Source: Paraburkholderia sp. BL10I2N1 | GTDB lineage: Bacteria > Pseudomonadota > Gammaproteobacteria > Burkholderiales > Burkholderiaceae | Length of the DNA stretch: 64,000 nt | Reading direction: 5' to 3' | NCBI RefSeq assembly: GCF_004361815.1 | Contig: NZ_SNWA01000001.1 | Coordinates: 3,410,001 to 3,474,000, forward strand | Part shown: one piece after another, positions 35,702 through 44,735 of the stretch | Position numbering within the stretch: position 1 is the stretch's first letter | Layout of the letters: every line of letters begins with the position of its first letter | The notes under the pieces: generated by a model | Database searches by the model: none | The model's input: the letters and a program-made list of their open reading frames with translations, nothing else | What the model was told of the DNA's origin: nothing | Program-made: the position numbers and the translations under genes

Positions 35702-36067
35702 ATGGAAGCCTACCAGTACGATTGCGCAAGCCCCGACTTCGAGGAACTGGCGCGCGTAATCAGCGACCTGTTCCCGGAACAGACCCAGTTCGCCGAACGT
35801 CCCGCCGACGACGGCACGCCCGCGCTGACGGTGATCTGGGTGGCGATGCGTTTCGGGTCGACCGCGCGCCGCATCACGATGAGCGTCGTCATCACGCCGG
35901 CTGCGCTGGCGCGCTATCGGGCGACGCCACCGCGCCTGCGTGGACGCAGTTTTGCGGTGCTGCGCGCGTATGTGGAAGCAACGCTCGGGTCGCTCGAAGA
36001 GATGTACGCGAATGGTGAGACCGTGCCGCGCGAGGTCACGGTCGATCTGGGCGACGAATTTGCGTGA
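35702..36067 (+). CDS. Small conserved hypothetical protein (DUF3022-like)
   Basis: A 121-residue soluble protein (MEAYQYDCASPDFEELARVI) with no signal peptide. It resembles the Burkholderia-restricted DUF3022 family as I remember it; no catalytic motif is visible. Codon use matches its neighbours, so I believe it is real. Possibly cotranscribed with the membrane protein gene upstream. Confidence 0.6.
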   Translation: MEAYQYDCASPDFEELARVISDLFPEQTQFAERPADDGTPALTVIWVAMRFGSTARRITMSVVITPAALARYRATPPRLRGRSFAVLRAYVEATLGSLEEMYANGETVPREVTVDLGDEFA

Positions 36068-36111
36068 AGTTCGTGAAGCGTTTCGGTTGGCGCTTCAGTC
36101 GTCACGTCAGG

Positions 36112-36549
36112 TCACCCGGCGGGGCGGTAAACCTTCGCAAAGCGCGCCGCCTGCACCACGCCATAGTCGCCGGGGGCGTATTGCATGATCCAGTCGCCGG
36201 CCGTGCCGTGCAGCACATCTCCCCCGGCCGCTGTGCGGGCCATCGAAAAAGGCGCGTGCATCTGTTTCGCCAGCACGATGGCCGGACGGTTTCGATAGGA
36301 GCCCGCTCCGCCATGCGCAAGCGCCGCGTTGGCCGGAACGTATTTCGCGTCGAAGCGCTCGCGCGACACCACCCAGCGGTCGCCGGTCGAGCCCGTGACG
36401 AGCGCGTCGCCGCGCGTATAGCGGTTGGGTCCTTCGAGGCTCATCAGCTCGCCGTCGCCCGGGGCGAATTCGACGCTGACGGTTTCGTCCTTGACGTAGC
36501 GCTGTGCAGCTGCGTCGGTACGCAGGTCGATGTTCTTCAGTTCAATCAT
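36112..36549 (-). CDS. PGDYG-motif protein
   Basis: A 145-residue protein whose C-terminal region contains MQYAPGDYGVVQAARF, the signature of the PGDYG family of unknown function. Two further repeats of the same theme occur (FAPGDGELMSLEGPNRYTRG; LVTGSTGDRWVVSRERF), suggesting an internally repeated beta domain. I start at MIELKNIDLR; no strong ribosome site is visible and the open frame is longer. No signal peptide. Confidence 0.65.
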   Translation of the reverse strand: MIELKNIDLRTDAAAQRYVKDETVSVEFAPGDGELMSLEGPNRYTRGDALVTGSTGDRWVVSRERFDAKYVPANAALAHGGAGSYRNRPAIVLAKQMHAPFSMARTAAGGDVLHGTAGDWIMQYAPGDYGVVQAARFAKVYRPAG

Positions 36550-36676
36550 GGCTTGGGTGGCAAAAAGGTCAGGCAACGCACGCGTGATGATGCGGCATGG
36601 GGATGCCATCGCGGCTTGCAGGCGCGGCATCGAGGCCGCAAGGGTAACGCGAAACCGGCGCTTCTATCAAACAACG

Positions 36677-36708
36677 AAAAACGCCCACCGGTGAAGGCGG
36701 GCGTTTTT
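36677..36708 (-). terminator. Bidirectional terminator downstream of the Spy-like gene
   Basis: AAAAACGCCC / GGGCGTTTTT forms a ten-base stem around a CACC-GGTGAA-GGC interior, with T runs on both strands. It lies about 55 bases beyond the stop of the Spy/CpxP-like gene on the minus strand. Confidence 0.85.
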
Positions 36709-36761
36709 CTGTCATTGCGGCGACGGTCGATGTCGCAACGTCGCCGGACAACGCAGGCTGC

Positions 36762-37277
36762 TTATGGCTTGACCGTTGCGTCGTCCTGTTCCGAAGCGCC
36801 TTTCTTCACGCCCTTCGAATGATGGTGCTGTTCCCCATGCTCCGGATGGCGGAACGTCGTGTCGGCCAGCTTTTTCTGATCAGGCGAGAGGCTGCTGTAC
36901 AACGGGTCGAATGCATCGACCAGCTTCTTCATGCCGTCCGCGTGTGCCTGGGCGATGGTCGCGTATTGCTGCATGTCTTCCACCGCGGACTTGGTCGCCG
37001 TGTTGCTCATGCGCTGCTCGTAGAGCCCGGCCATCGTCTCGCCATTGGTGCGCATGGTGTCGGCGAATGCTTTCCACTGCGTTTCCTGCTGCGGCGTAAT
37101 CTTCAGTTGCGAATGCAGGTAAGCGATGCGCTGCTCAACGCGTTGTTCATAGCGCGCCGCCCCCGATGCGGGAGCAGCTGCGGGGGCGGCCTCGGGGGCG
37201 CTGGCCGGGGCGGGAGTCTGGGCAAAGGCGCCGCTCATCGCCAGTGCGGAGGCGAGCATAACGAGTGTTTTTTTCAT
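36762..37277 (-). CDS. Periplasmic Spy/CpxP-like LTXXQ protein
   Basis: A 171-residue exported protein with a signal peptide (MKKTLVMLASALAMSGAFAQ). An Ala/Pro linker is followed by a helical domain holding two LTxxQ-type motifs (LKITPQQETQWKAF and LSPDQKKLADTTF) and a His-rich tail (HPEHGEQHHHSKG). Spy and CpxP are periplasmic chaperone or stress-sensor proteins; the His-rich end could bind metal. AGGAG precedes the ATG. It is divergent from the LysR-type gene. Confidence 0.8.
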   Translation of the reverse strand: MKKTLVMLASALAMSGAFAQTPAPASAPEAAPAAAPASGAARYEQRVEQRIAYLHSQLKITPQQETQWKAFADTMRTNGETMAGLYEQRMSNTATKSAVEDMQQYATIAQAHADGMKKLVDAFDPLYSSLSPDQKKLADTTFRHPEHGEQHHHSKGVKKGASEQDDATVKP

Positions 37278-37477
37278 CGAAACTCCTGATGTCTGTTCGT
37301 ATCGGGCCGAAGTGCGCCGTTCCGGTGACGGCTGCCTGATGAGGCTTGCAATCCCGGAGGGCTTGCAATTGCAATTCGCCTGCGCACTTCGTCCTGGTGA
37401 TATTAGTATCACGATATGCGCGCATTGCGACTGCATTGCGACAACTGCTTACAACCGAAACGAACAGGAAATGGCGG

Positions 37478-38364
37478 GTGGACAAATTCGTCAGCATGGA
37501 GATCTTCGTGGCTGTGGTCGAAGCGGGGAGCCTTACGGCGGCGGCCGAACGCTTCGACATATCGTCGGCGATGGTTGGCAAACACATTCGCTCGCTGGAA
37601 ACGCGGCTCGACACACGGCTTTTGACCCGTACGACGCGCCGTCAGAGCCTCACCGAAATTGGCCGCCAGTATTACGAGCAGTGCCGGCGGATCCTGACAG
37701 ACGTGAAAGCGGCGGAGTCGCTGGCCGAGGCGATGGCAGCGACGCCGCGTGGCGTGCTCAAGGTGACGGCGCCGCTCACCTACGGCGTCGAGATTTTCTC
37801 GCCCGCGATGACCGACTATCTGACCGCCTGGCCCGAGGTGAGCCTCGAACTCGATCTGTCGAACCGGATCATCGATCTTGTCGAAGAAGGCTTCGACGCC
37901 GCCGTGCGTATCGGCCGTCTGCCGGATTCGAGTTTCGTCGCGCGGCCGTTGAAGCCGTACCGGATGCGCGCGTGCGCTTCGCCGGAGTACCTCGCGCGGA
38001 TGGGCACGCCGCGCACACGCCCGCCGATCTCGCGCAGCATGAATGTCTGGGCTTTCTGCACTGGGGCCGCGAAGGGCTGTGGCGGCTCGACGGTGAAACC
38101 AGCGATGAAAACCAGTTGCGTGCGGGCCGTTTTCGCGCAAACAACGGCCAGGCGCTGAAGGTGGCCGCGCTGCGCGGCTTTGGTCTTGTGCTGCAACCCG
38201 AGGCGCTGCTGGCGAAGGAGATCGAAAGCGGGCAACTGGTGTCGGTGCTGGAAGCGTTTCTGCCGGACGGTTCGCCCGTGCATCTGATCTATCCACGTGA
38301 CCGGCGCGCGACGCCGAAGCTGACCACCTTCATCGATTTTGTGATTGAACGATTCGGCGCGTAA
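37478..38364 (+). pseudogene. LysR-family regulator with a frameshift
   Basis: A LysR gene whose N-terminal half (GTG start, DKFVSMEIFVAVVEAGSLTA, preceded by AGGAA) is in one frame and whose C-terminal third (HTPADLAQHECLGFLHWGRE to the stop) is in another. The break lies at about 38013-38020, where an ACAC repeat holds two extra bases relative to the expected GTPRTPADL reading. The product would otherwise be about 295 residues. Either a real inactivating mutation or a sequencing error. Divergent from the Spy-like gene. Confidence 0.8.
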
Positions 38365-38538
38365 TGCAAGCTGACAGCAAACCGATCGCTGATACCGCGC
38401 GACGGGGGATAATCCGGCGGCGTGATGTTGCTCATGCGTGATCCCGCGCTTTGATCCCGCTTTGATCCCGAGTAGGTCGGGCAACGTCTCCACATCGACC
38501 CATATCGACCTATCTTTCGACGTTTCCCTCTGCCATCA

Positions 38539-39003
38539 ATGAGACCTCCGCGCCTTGACCAACTCGACGATCTCGACCGCAACCTGGTTGCCCTTCTGCA
38601 GGCGAATGCGCGTGAGAGCGTGGCGAATCTCGCGCGGCAACTGGGCGTTGCGCGGACCACGGTCATTGCCCGCATCGCACGGTTAGAGCGCACCAATGTC
38701 ATCGCGGGCTATAGCGTGCGGCTTGGGCAGGACGTGCTCGACGCGAGTATCTACGCGTACGTCGGCATCATCCTCGCGCCGAAGTACGGGCCGGATGTCC
38801 AGAAGCGGCTCGGCAGGATGCCCGAGGTGCAACTGCTGTGCGCAGTCAGCGGCGAATTCGACTACGTCGCCTGGTTGCGTGCCGATTCGCCCGACCGACT
38901 CAACGATCTGCTCGACCAGATCGGCGGGCTGGAGGGCGTCGAGCGAACGACGACGTCGATCATCCTCGCGCGCAAGATCGATCGGGGGACCATAGGCGGT
39001 TGA
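38539..39003 (+). CDS. Lrp/AsnC-family transcriptional regulator
   Basis: DNA-binding protein of 154 residues. The N-terminal helix-turn-helix (LDRNLVALLQANARESVANL, then ARQLGVARTTVIARIARLER) is followed by the RAM ligand domain (VQLLCAVSGEFDYVAWLRAD). Such proteins sense amino acids. The next gene encodes a saccharopine dehydrogenase-like enzyme, so control of lysine or related metabolism is plausible but not shown. Confidence 0.88.
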   Translation: MRPPRLDQLDDLDRNLVALLQANARESVANLARQLGVARTTVIARIARLERTNVIAGYSVRLGQDVLDASIYAYVGIILAPKYGPDVQKRLGRMPEVQLLCAVSGEFDYVAWLRADSPDRLNDLLDQIGGLEGVERTTTSIILARKIDRGTIGG

Positions 39004-39215
39004 GTCAAACGGCCCGGCGGACCGCAATCAGCCGAAGGCGGGCGGCATTCTGGTGGCCCTGCATCGGCGAGCGCCTGATGCATTTTCAGGCGTTTCGTCA
39101 AATTAGATAATCGCTTCGTCATATCGTCGAAAGTCGTGGTCATAGCGCAGCATCTTGTGCCTATGATTCGAACCGGCCTCTCCATAAACTGTGTTGCAAG
39201 GGTTCAGCCCGTCAG

Positions 39216-39236
39216 GCGCTGCGCGAAGCGCAGCGC
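39216..39236 (+). other. Hairpin in the leader of the saccharopine dehydrogenase-like gene
   Basis: GCGCTGCGC and GCGCAGCGC form a perfect nine-base stem with a GAA loop, about 55 bases before the start codon. No T run follows, so it is not a terminator. It could be a structured 5' leader. Confidence 0.5.
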
Positions 39237-39290
39237 ACTTTACAAGCCGTGGATAACCCACACGGCACACACAGAACAAAGGAGAAGCGC

Positions 39291-40388
39291 ATGAAAGTTG
39301 CCATCGTTGGCGCAGGTCTGATCGGTCACACCATCGCCCACATGTTGCGTGAGACTGGCGACTATGAAGTCGTCGCGCTCGATCGCGATCAGCACGCGCT
39401 CGACAAGCTCGCCGCGCAAGGCATCCCGACCCGCCGCGTCGACTCCGGCGACGCCGCCGCACTGCGCGCCGCGGTGCAGGGCTTCGATGCGCTTATCAAC
39501 GCGCTGCCGTACTACCTGGCGGTGAACGTAGCGGCGGCGGCGAAGGGCGCGGGCGTCCACTATTTCGACCTGACCGAAGACGTGCGCGCAACTCATGCGA
39601 TCCGCGCGATCGCCGACGACGCCGAGCACGCGTTCATGCCGCAATGTGGCCTCGCACCTGGTTTCATCGGCATTGCCGCGCACGAACTGGCGAACCGCTT
39701 CACCGAAATCCGCGACGTCAAGATGCGCGTCGGCGCGCTGCCGGAGTTCCCGACCAATGCGCTGAAGTACAACCTGACGTGGAGCGTCGACGGTCTGATC
39801 AACGAGTATTGCCAGCCCTGCGAAGCGATCCGCGACAGCCGCACGCAGTGGGTGCAGCCGCTCGAAGGCCTCGAACATTTCTCCCTCGACGGCACCGAAT
39901 ACGAAGCCTTCAATACGTCCGGCGGCCTCGGCACGCTGTGCGAGACGCTGTCGGGCCGCGTCGAAACGCTCGACTACAAGTCGGTCCGCTATCCGGGTCA
40001 CCGCGACCTGATGCAGTTCCTGCTCGAAGATCTCCGTCTTGCTACCGACCGCGACACGCTGAAGTCGATCATGCGCCGGTCGGTGCCGTCGACGGCGCAG
40101 GACGTCGTGCTCATTTTCATCACCGTGACGGGCATGCGCGATGGCCAGCTGGTGCAGGAAGTGTTCACGCGCAAGATCTTTGCGAAGACGGTCTGCGGCG
40201 TGCCGATGAGCGCGATCCAGATCACCACGGCCGGCGCGATGTGCGCGGTGCTCGATCTGTTCCGCGAAAAGAAGCTGCCGCAAAAGGGCTTTGTGCGGCA
40301 GGAGCAGGTGTCGCTGGAGGCGTTCCTTGCGAACCGCTTCGGGCGTCTGTATGAAGGGCAGGCGCTGGAGTCGATGGCGACGGTTTAA
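39291..40388 (+). CDS. Saccharopine dehydrogenase-like NAD(P)-binding protein
   Basis: Oxidoreductase of 365 residues with an N-terminal Rossmann motif (MKVAIVGAGLIGHTIAHMLR) and the conserved QCGLAPGFIGIAAHEL segment of saccharopine dehydrogenase/lysine 6-dehydrogenase-like enzymes. AAAGGAG precedes the ATG; an open frame continues upstream without family sequence. Substrate not determinable; lysine or a related amino acid derivative is likely. The Lrp-type regulator gene precedes it on the same strand. Confidence 0.85.
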   Translation: MKVAIVGAGLIGHTIAHMLRETGDYEVVALDRDQHALDKLAAQGIPTRRVDSGDAAALRAAVQGFDALINALPYYLAVNVAAAAKGAGVHYFDLTEDVRATHAIRAIADDAEHAFMPQCGLAPGFIGIAAHELANRFTEIRDVKMRVGALPEFPTNALKYNLTWSVDGLINEYCQPCEAIRDSRTQWVQPLEGLEHFSLDGTEYEAFNTSGGLGTLCETLSGRVETLDYKSVRYPGHRDLMQFLLEDLRLATDRDTLKSIMRRSVPSTAQDVVLIFITVTGMRDGQLVQEVFTRKIFAKTVCGVPMSAIQITTAGAMCAVLDLFREKKLPQKGFVRQEQVSLEAFLANRFGRLYEGQALESMATV

Positions 40389-40432
40389 GGCAGGAAGAGG
40401 CGTTCCGGCCGATGCCGGTGCGCCTCGCAACG

Positions 40433-41053
40433 TCACGCCGGCACAGGTGGCATGATCGAAAGCGGCGGGAGACTGGCGCCGACGATGCGCGCCAGCAGCC
40501 TGTCATAGTCGGCCGCGCCCGGGGCGGTGTTGTCGAACATCAGGAGTTCGTCGGAGATGTCACCGCTCGGGACGAAGCGCCGCTGCCGGTATTCGTCCCA
40601 GTGCGCGAGCTTGTACGCATCGTTTGGATTGCCTCGCTCGATGATCCGCTGGTGCGCCGTTTCTTCCGACGTGTACACCCACACGATGCGGATTTCCACG
40701 TCATCTGCCACGCCGAGCCAGGCCCTGTCGAACAGGCGCCGGTCGCGCACCTCACGCGAAAGCGGCCCGATCACGAGCGCATTGATTCCGAGTTCGAGAT
40801 TGTCGCGCGCCGTATCAACGAGCCCCCGATACTCCGGATCGCGCAGATGCTGAAGGTAAAGCGGACTGTCCCGATCGTTCGGGTCGCCGGTCAGCACACC
40901 CATCACCGCCGAACTGTAGCCACCGTATAGCGTGTCCTTGTCGAGCAGGCAGAACGCTTCCTGTGTCGCCCGCATGAGCGGGCCGATCAGCCGCTTCGCG
41001 AGCGTGGTCTTGCCGGTGCCCGCGTGCCCGCAGAAAAAAACCAGATGCGTCAC
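40433..41053 (-). CDS. P-loop kinase/ATPase of unknown substrate
   Basis: A 206-residue protein with Walker A GHAGTGKTTLAKRL and a Walker B/lid region like small-molecule kinases (LVIGPLSREVRD, then RIVWVYTSEETAHQRIIERG). The GTG start overlaps the stop of the CydX-like gene by four bases (GTGA), so they are coupled. Related to the AAA_33/zeta-toxin-like kinases. Cytoplasmic. Confidence 0.75.
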   Translation of the reverse strand: MTHLVFFCGHAGTGKTTLAKRLIGPLMRATQEAFCLLDKDTLYGGYSSAVMGVLTGDPNDRDSPLYLQHLRDPEYRGLVDTARDNLELGINALVIGPLSREVRDRRLFDRAWLGVADDVEIRIVWVYTSEETAHQRIIERGNPNDAYKLAHWDEYRQRRFVPSGDISDELLMFDNTAPGAADYDRLLARIVGASLPPLSIMPPVPA

Positions 41054-41211
41054 GGATGCGTGTCCTTCGATGCTTGGGACGGGGCCGGCGGCCCTTCATC
41101 GGGCGCGGCGCTGTCGCGTGCGAACTTGCCGCTCGCCTCGAGCCACATCACGTTGATGATCCCGAAACCGAGCGCAACGCCCACGCCGAGAATCCAGGTG
41201 AAATACCACAT
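41050..41211 (-). CDS. cydX: CydX-like small membrane subunit, orphan
   Basis: A 53-residue single-span protein beginning MWYFTWILGVGVALGFGIIN, followed by VMWLEASGKFARD. MWYF-W-ILG and the Glu after the span match CydX/YbgT, the small subunit that stabilises cytochrome bd oxidase. GGGAG precedes the ATG. No cydA or cydB is in the window on either side, and instead the gene is coupled to a P-loop kinase. It may serve oxidase subunits encoded elsewhere, or have another partner. Confidence 0.75.
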   Translation of the reverse strand: MWYFTWILGVGVALGFGIINVMWLEASGKFARDSAAPDEGPPAPSQASKDTHP

Positions 41212-41532
41212 CGCAGTCTCCCTGCCGGTGTCTCGCCGCTGCGGCGCGTCGTGCAGCAGGCGGTCGAATCGAAGCAAACTGCCTGGCGAACCAGGGTGGC
41301 GACAATCTGCGGCCGGTACCCCGCCCGCATGGAGCGATCATGACCAGGAAGGCTACGCCGCGCAAGAGGGGCAATGCGGGTGCAACGGGCCCGTGGTCCG
41401 CCCGAGGCTTGCCTTGGACGCAGCAGTGGCAGGTATCATTGACGCGGATCAAAACGCCTTGCGCGCACGCCGGCACGGCGTGAACCTTCCACGGAATTGA
41501 ACGCGACACCAACAGAAGAGGAGAGCTTGACC

Positions 41533-41967
41533 ATGCCGATGCGCCTGCCGGTTGCATGGAGAACGTTGGCAAGCGCCGCCGCGCTGATCGCGCTTGCCGG
41601 CTGTGCGGAGACTTCGGCCGACAAGGTGCCGCTCAAGAACGTCCCGGTCGAGCGCATCGTCAAACAGGGCTACACGCAACCCGAGGCGGGGAAGGTTGCG
41701 GTCGATGTGCGCCGCGAGCGCGCCGGCGACCTCGTGATCCGGTTTCGCGACGCACTCGTCTATGTCGACGGCGAACAGGTTACCGACCTGATGAACGGCG
41801 AGCGCGTCGTGTTCTATCTGAGTCCCGGCATGCACCGGATCGCGGTATCGACGCAGTTCGACCCGGTCGTCGAATTGCCGTTCATGGTGACCGACCGCTA
41901 CACGGATCACGCGAGCGTGACGTTCGACCAGGATCATCGGATCCAGCTGCGACGCGTGCCGAAGTGA
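41533..41967 (+). CDS. Hypothetical lipoprotein
   Basis: A 144-residue lipoprotein: signal peptide ending LAGC, mature start AETSADKVPLKNVPVERIVK. The rest is beta-rich (VDVRRERAGDLVIRFRDALV; VVFYLSPGMHRIAVSTQFDP) and resembles a carbohydrate-binding-like or PEGA-type fold, though I do not recognise a family. GAGGAG precedes the ATG at nine bases. Monocistronic. Confidence 0.7.
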   Translation: MPMRLPVAWRTLASAAALIALAGCAETSADKVPLKNVPVERIVKQGYTQPEAGKVAVDVRRERAGDLVIRFRDALVYVDGEQVTDLMNGERVVFYLSPGMHRIAVSTQFDPVVELPFMVTDRYTDHASVTFDQDHRIQLRRVPK

Positions 41968-42110
41968 CCTGTCCGTACGCGCAGGCAGACCACGCCGTCG
42001 CTTTCATGAAGAGCCGTTAACATGACGGCTGCCCCCGTCATCCGCCCGCAGAATGGGGGCGTGCACAGCGACGTCGCGCCGCCTGCGGTCGTTTTCAAGG
42101 TAATCAACCC

Positions 42111-43088
42111 ATGCTGATCAACTGTGTTGCATATCAGGACGGCCGCAAGCTGGCCGATATCGAGGTCGACGACATCAGCGTCTATGTGGCGAAGCCCGAG
42201 TGCTTCGTGTGGGTCGCGCTGAAAGACCCCGCTCCCGGAGAGCTCGACGCCATGAAGCACGAGTTCGATCTGCACGAACTGGCCGTCGAGGACGTCCGCA
42301 ACGGGCACCAGCGGCCCAAGATCGAGGAATACGGCGAGTCGCTGTTCGCCGTGATGCATACCCTCGAAATGGGCGAAGACGGTGAGTTGCTGATCGGCGA
42401 GGTGGATGTATTCGTCGGCCAGAACTACGTGCTGTCGGTGCGCAACCGGACGCGGCACGGCTTCCAGGCGGTGCGCGCCCGCTGCGAGCGGGAGCCTGCG
42501 CTGCTCAAGGAAGGCTCGGCGTTCGTGCTGTACGCGCTCGCGGACCACATCGTCGATCGCTACTTTCCGATCATCGAGGCGCTCGGCACGGAGATCGAAG
42601 AAATCGAAGACCGGATCTTCGGCAAGCACACGCTTGCCCAGTCGCGCGCGATCATCGAGGATCTGTACTCGTTAAAGCGCCGGCTCGTCACGCTCGACCA
42701 TCACATTTCGCCGCTGCTCGAAAGTGTCGGCAAGCTCACGGGCGGGCGCATTCCACGCATCTGCGAAGGCATGCAGGCCTATTTCCGTGACGTGTATGAC
42801 CACCTCGACCGGATCGTACACACCCTCGAAGGCCGCCGCGAAATCATCGTCACGGCCGTGCAGGTCAATCTCGGGATGATCTCGCTCGCGGAGAACGAGG
42901 TGACCAAACGGCTCGGCTCGTTCGCCGCGCTGTTTGCCGTGCCGACCATGATCGCCGGCATCTACGGGATGAACTTCCAGCAGATCCCCGAGCTGCACTG
43001 GCAGTACGGTTATCCGGTCTGCCTTGCCGTGATGGGTTTGATCGACGGGTGCCTGTACTGGCGCTTCAAGAAGGCCAACTGGCTGTAG
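42111..43088 (+). CDS. corA: CorA-family magnesium/cobalt transporter
   Basis: Inner-membrane divalent cation channel of 325 residues. The long cytoplasmic N-terminal domain is followed by two C-terminal spans; the selectivity motif GMN is in IYGMNFQQIPE between them. The leader contains a small hairpin (ATGACGG / CCGTCAT). RBS AAGG precedes the ATG. Zinc export (ZntB-like) is an alternative for this family branch. Confidence 0.88.
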   Translation: MLINCVAYQDGRKLADIEVDDISVYVAKPECFVWVALKDPAPGELDAMKHEFDLHELAVEDVRNGHQRPKIEEYGESLFAVMHTLEMGEDGELLIGEVDVFVGQNYVLSVRNRTRHGFQAVRARCEREPALLKEGSAFVLYALADHIVDRYFPIIEALGTEIEEIEDRIFGKHTLAQSRAIIEDLYSLKRRLVTLDHHISPLLESVGKLTGGRIPRICEGMQAYFRDVYDHLDRIVHTLEGRREIIVTAVQVNLGMISLAENEVTKRLGSFAALFAVPTMIAGIYGMNFQQIPELHWQYGYPVCLAVMGLIDGCLYWRFKKANWL

Positions 43089-43342
43089 TCAGCGGGCTTC
43101 GTTCGTCCACCCGGGCGTCTCGCGGCCATCTGCGCGCCCACTTGCATCTCGCGCAATAAAGGGACAGCATAAGCATCCCGTTCGCGGCGAACCATGCATC
43201 GGACGGGATCGAAACGAATGCCAGACCAAGCGGGAGATCCTTGCCAGAACGTCGCCTCGCGGCATGCCATGCGGCCTGCCGCACGCCTCGCAGCGTGCCT
43301 GCGGACCGTTGCGGAGCATGTGCACTGCAGCACCGCGAATCG

Positions 43343-43372
43343 TTGACACGTCGAACAGGCTACGTCGAGAAT
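43343..43372 (+). promoter_or_regulatory. Sigma-70-type promoter of the ribose operon
   Basis: A consensus -35 TTGACA followed, after 18 bases, by the -10-like GAGAAT. The start of transcription would fall at or just before the palindromic operator. Confidence 0.55.
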
Positions 43373-43378
43373 AGCCCT

Positions 43379-43392
43379 CGCAAACGTTTGCG
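43379..43392. promoter_or_regulatory. LacI-type operator upstream of rbsB
   Basis: CGCAAACGTTTGCG is a perfect 14-base palindrome with a central CG, the hallmark of LacI/PurR-family operators. It overlaps the expected transcription start, about 50 bases before the rbsB start codon. The LacI-type gene of this locus is the natural candidate to bind it. Confidence 0.75.
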
Positions 43393-43440
43393 CACCAGCA
43401 AGAATACGGCTCGCCCTGAGCCAGATAACTGGAGATCCGC

Positions 43441-44397
43441 ATGAATCACCGCATTCGCCGGCGCGTCCTGGCGGCCACAGTCGTGCTTACCGCTGCAGCA
43501 GTCCTGCCGTTTTCCACTGCTTACGCTCAAGCCGCAAAGAAGCCCAAAGTCGCACTGGTCATGAAGTCCCTTGCCAACGAGTTTTTCCTCACGATGGAGA
43601 CCGGCGCGAAGGACTACCAGAAGCACAATTCCAGCCAGTTCGACCTGATCACCAACGGCATCAAGAACGAGACCGATACGGCCGCGCAGATCCAGATCGT
43701 CGAGCAGATGATCGTGTCGAAGGTTGACGCCATTGTGCTGGCGCCGGCCGATTCGAAGGCGCTCGTGCCGGTCGTCAAGAAGGCCGTCGACGCGGGCATC
43801 ATCGTCGTCAATATCGACAACCGGCTCGATCCGGACGTGCTGAAGTCGAAGGACCTCAATGTGCCGTTCGTCGGCCCGGATAACCGCAAGGGCGCGCAGA
43901 AGGTCGGCGACTTCCTCGCGAAGCGGCTGAAGGCGGGCGACGAGGTCGGCATCATCGAGGGCGTATCGACCACCACCAACGCGCAGCAGCGGACCGCGGG
44001 CTTCAAGGATGCGATGCAGAGCGTCGGCGCGAAGGTTGTCTCAGTGCAGTCGGGCGAATGGGAAATCGACAAGGGCAACGCGGTGGCGTCAGCGATGCTA
44101 AACGAATATCCGAACCTGAAGGCGCTGCTCGCGGGCAACGACAACATGGCGATCGGCGCGGTGTCGGCGGTTCGTGCGGCGGGCAAGCAGGGCAAGGTGT
44201 ATGTCGTCGGGTACGACAACATCGGCGCGATCAAGCCGATGCTGAAGGACGGCCGCGTCCTCGCGACCGCCGATCAGTACGCGGCCAAACAGGCCGTATT
44301 CGGTATCGATACCGCGCTGAAGGCGATCAACGAGCACAAGAAGCAGTCGGAACTGTCGGGCGTGGTCGAGACGCCGGTCGTTCTCGTCACGAAGTAG
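43441..44397 (+). CDS. rbsB: Ribose-type ABC transporter periplasmic binding protein
   Basis: Exported sugar-binding protein of 318 residues. The signal peptide (VLAATVVLTAAAVLPFSTAYA) is followed by the type-I periplasmic-binding fold (KKPKVALVMKSLANEFFLTM). Ribose is inferred from the complete rbs-like gene set. TGGAG precedes the ATG. A hairpin after the gene may leave this mRNA segment more abundant than the rest, as usual for binding proteins. Confidence 0.85.
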   Translation: MNHRIRRRVLAATVVLTAAAVLPFSTAYAQAAKKPKVALVMKSLANEFFLTMETGAKDYQKHNSSQFDLITNGIKNETDTAAQIQIVEQMIVSKVDAIVLAPADSKALVPVVKKAVDAGIIVVNIDNRLDPDVLKSKDLNVPFVGPDNRKGAQKVGDFLAKRLKAGDEVGIIEGVSTTTNAQQRTAGFKDAMQSVGAKVVSVQSGEWEIDKGNAVASAMLNEYPNLKALLAGNDNMAIGAVSAVRAAGKQGKVYVVGYDNIGAIKPMLKDGRVLATADQYAAKQAVFGIDTALKAINEHKKQSELSGVVETPVVLVTK

Positions 44398-44408
44398 GGC
44401 TGGCGGCG

Positions 44409-44434
44409 AACCGGCGCCGTCTCGCGCGCCGGTT
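44409..44434 (+). terminator. Hairpin between rbsB and rbsA
   Basis: AACCGGCGC / GCGCCGGTT, a perfect nine-base stem with an eight-base loop, 12 bases after the rbsB stop. There is no long T run, so partial termination or mRNA protection is likely rather than full termination. Confidence 0.5.
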
Positions 44435-44735
44435 TACGGGAATTCAATAAACGCTCAAGAAAGGCGCTGCGCCGCCGTTATTCCATAGATAGGCGTCATG
44501 GGGGCGGCTGACAAAACCGCACGATGCGCAAGGACGCGTGGCGTTGCGCTGGATAGGTGTCAGCGACCTGCGCGCCCAGGCGAGCGGGGCGAGTCACGAA
44601 GTTGGGCCGGTTGGGTGAGCCGCGCAGCCAGGCCTCGCAGCTAAACCGCCATGACGTGCGCAGTCGAGCGCCCGCATCTTCAGCCGATTCAGATCGCATG
44701 AAGACCGGTGCGAGCGCTGCCGAACCAGGATCGCG
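44435..44735. other. Gap between rbsB and rbsA
   Basis: About 300 bases after the hairpin with no supportable ORF. The large gap is unusual for an ABC operon; a second promoter could lie here but I see no clear one. Confidence 0.35.

Larger units (their letters stand above)
43089..43440. other. Promoter region of the ribose operon
   Basis: About 350 bases between corA and rbsB without a supportable gene. Its right end holds a strong promoter and operator, listed separately; the rest shows nothing recognisable. Confidence 0.5.

Noticed and set aside
39171..39265. A possible fifth DnaA-box-like triad (GTGGATAACC near the hairpin)
   Set aside because: Only one unit resembles the box and the 12/14 spacing is absent.
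41212..41532. Remnant of cydB next to the CydX-like gene
   Set aside because: Minus-strand frames here show no cytochrome bd sequence; the gene really is unaccompanied in this window.
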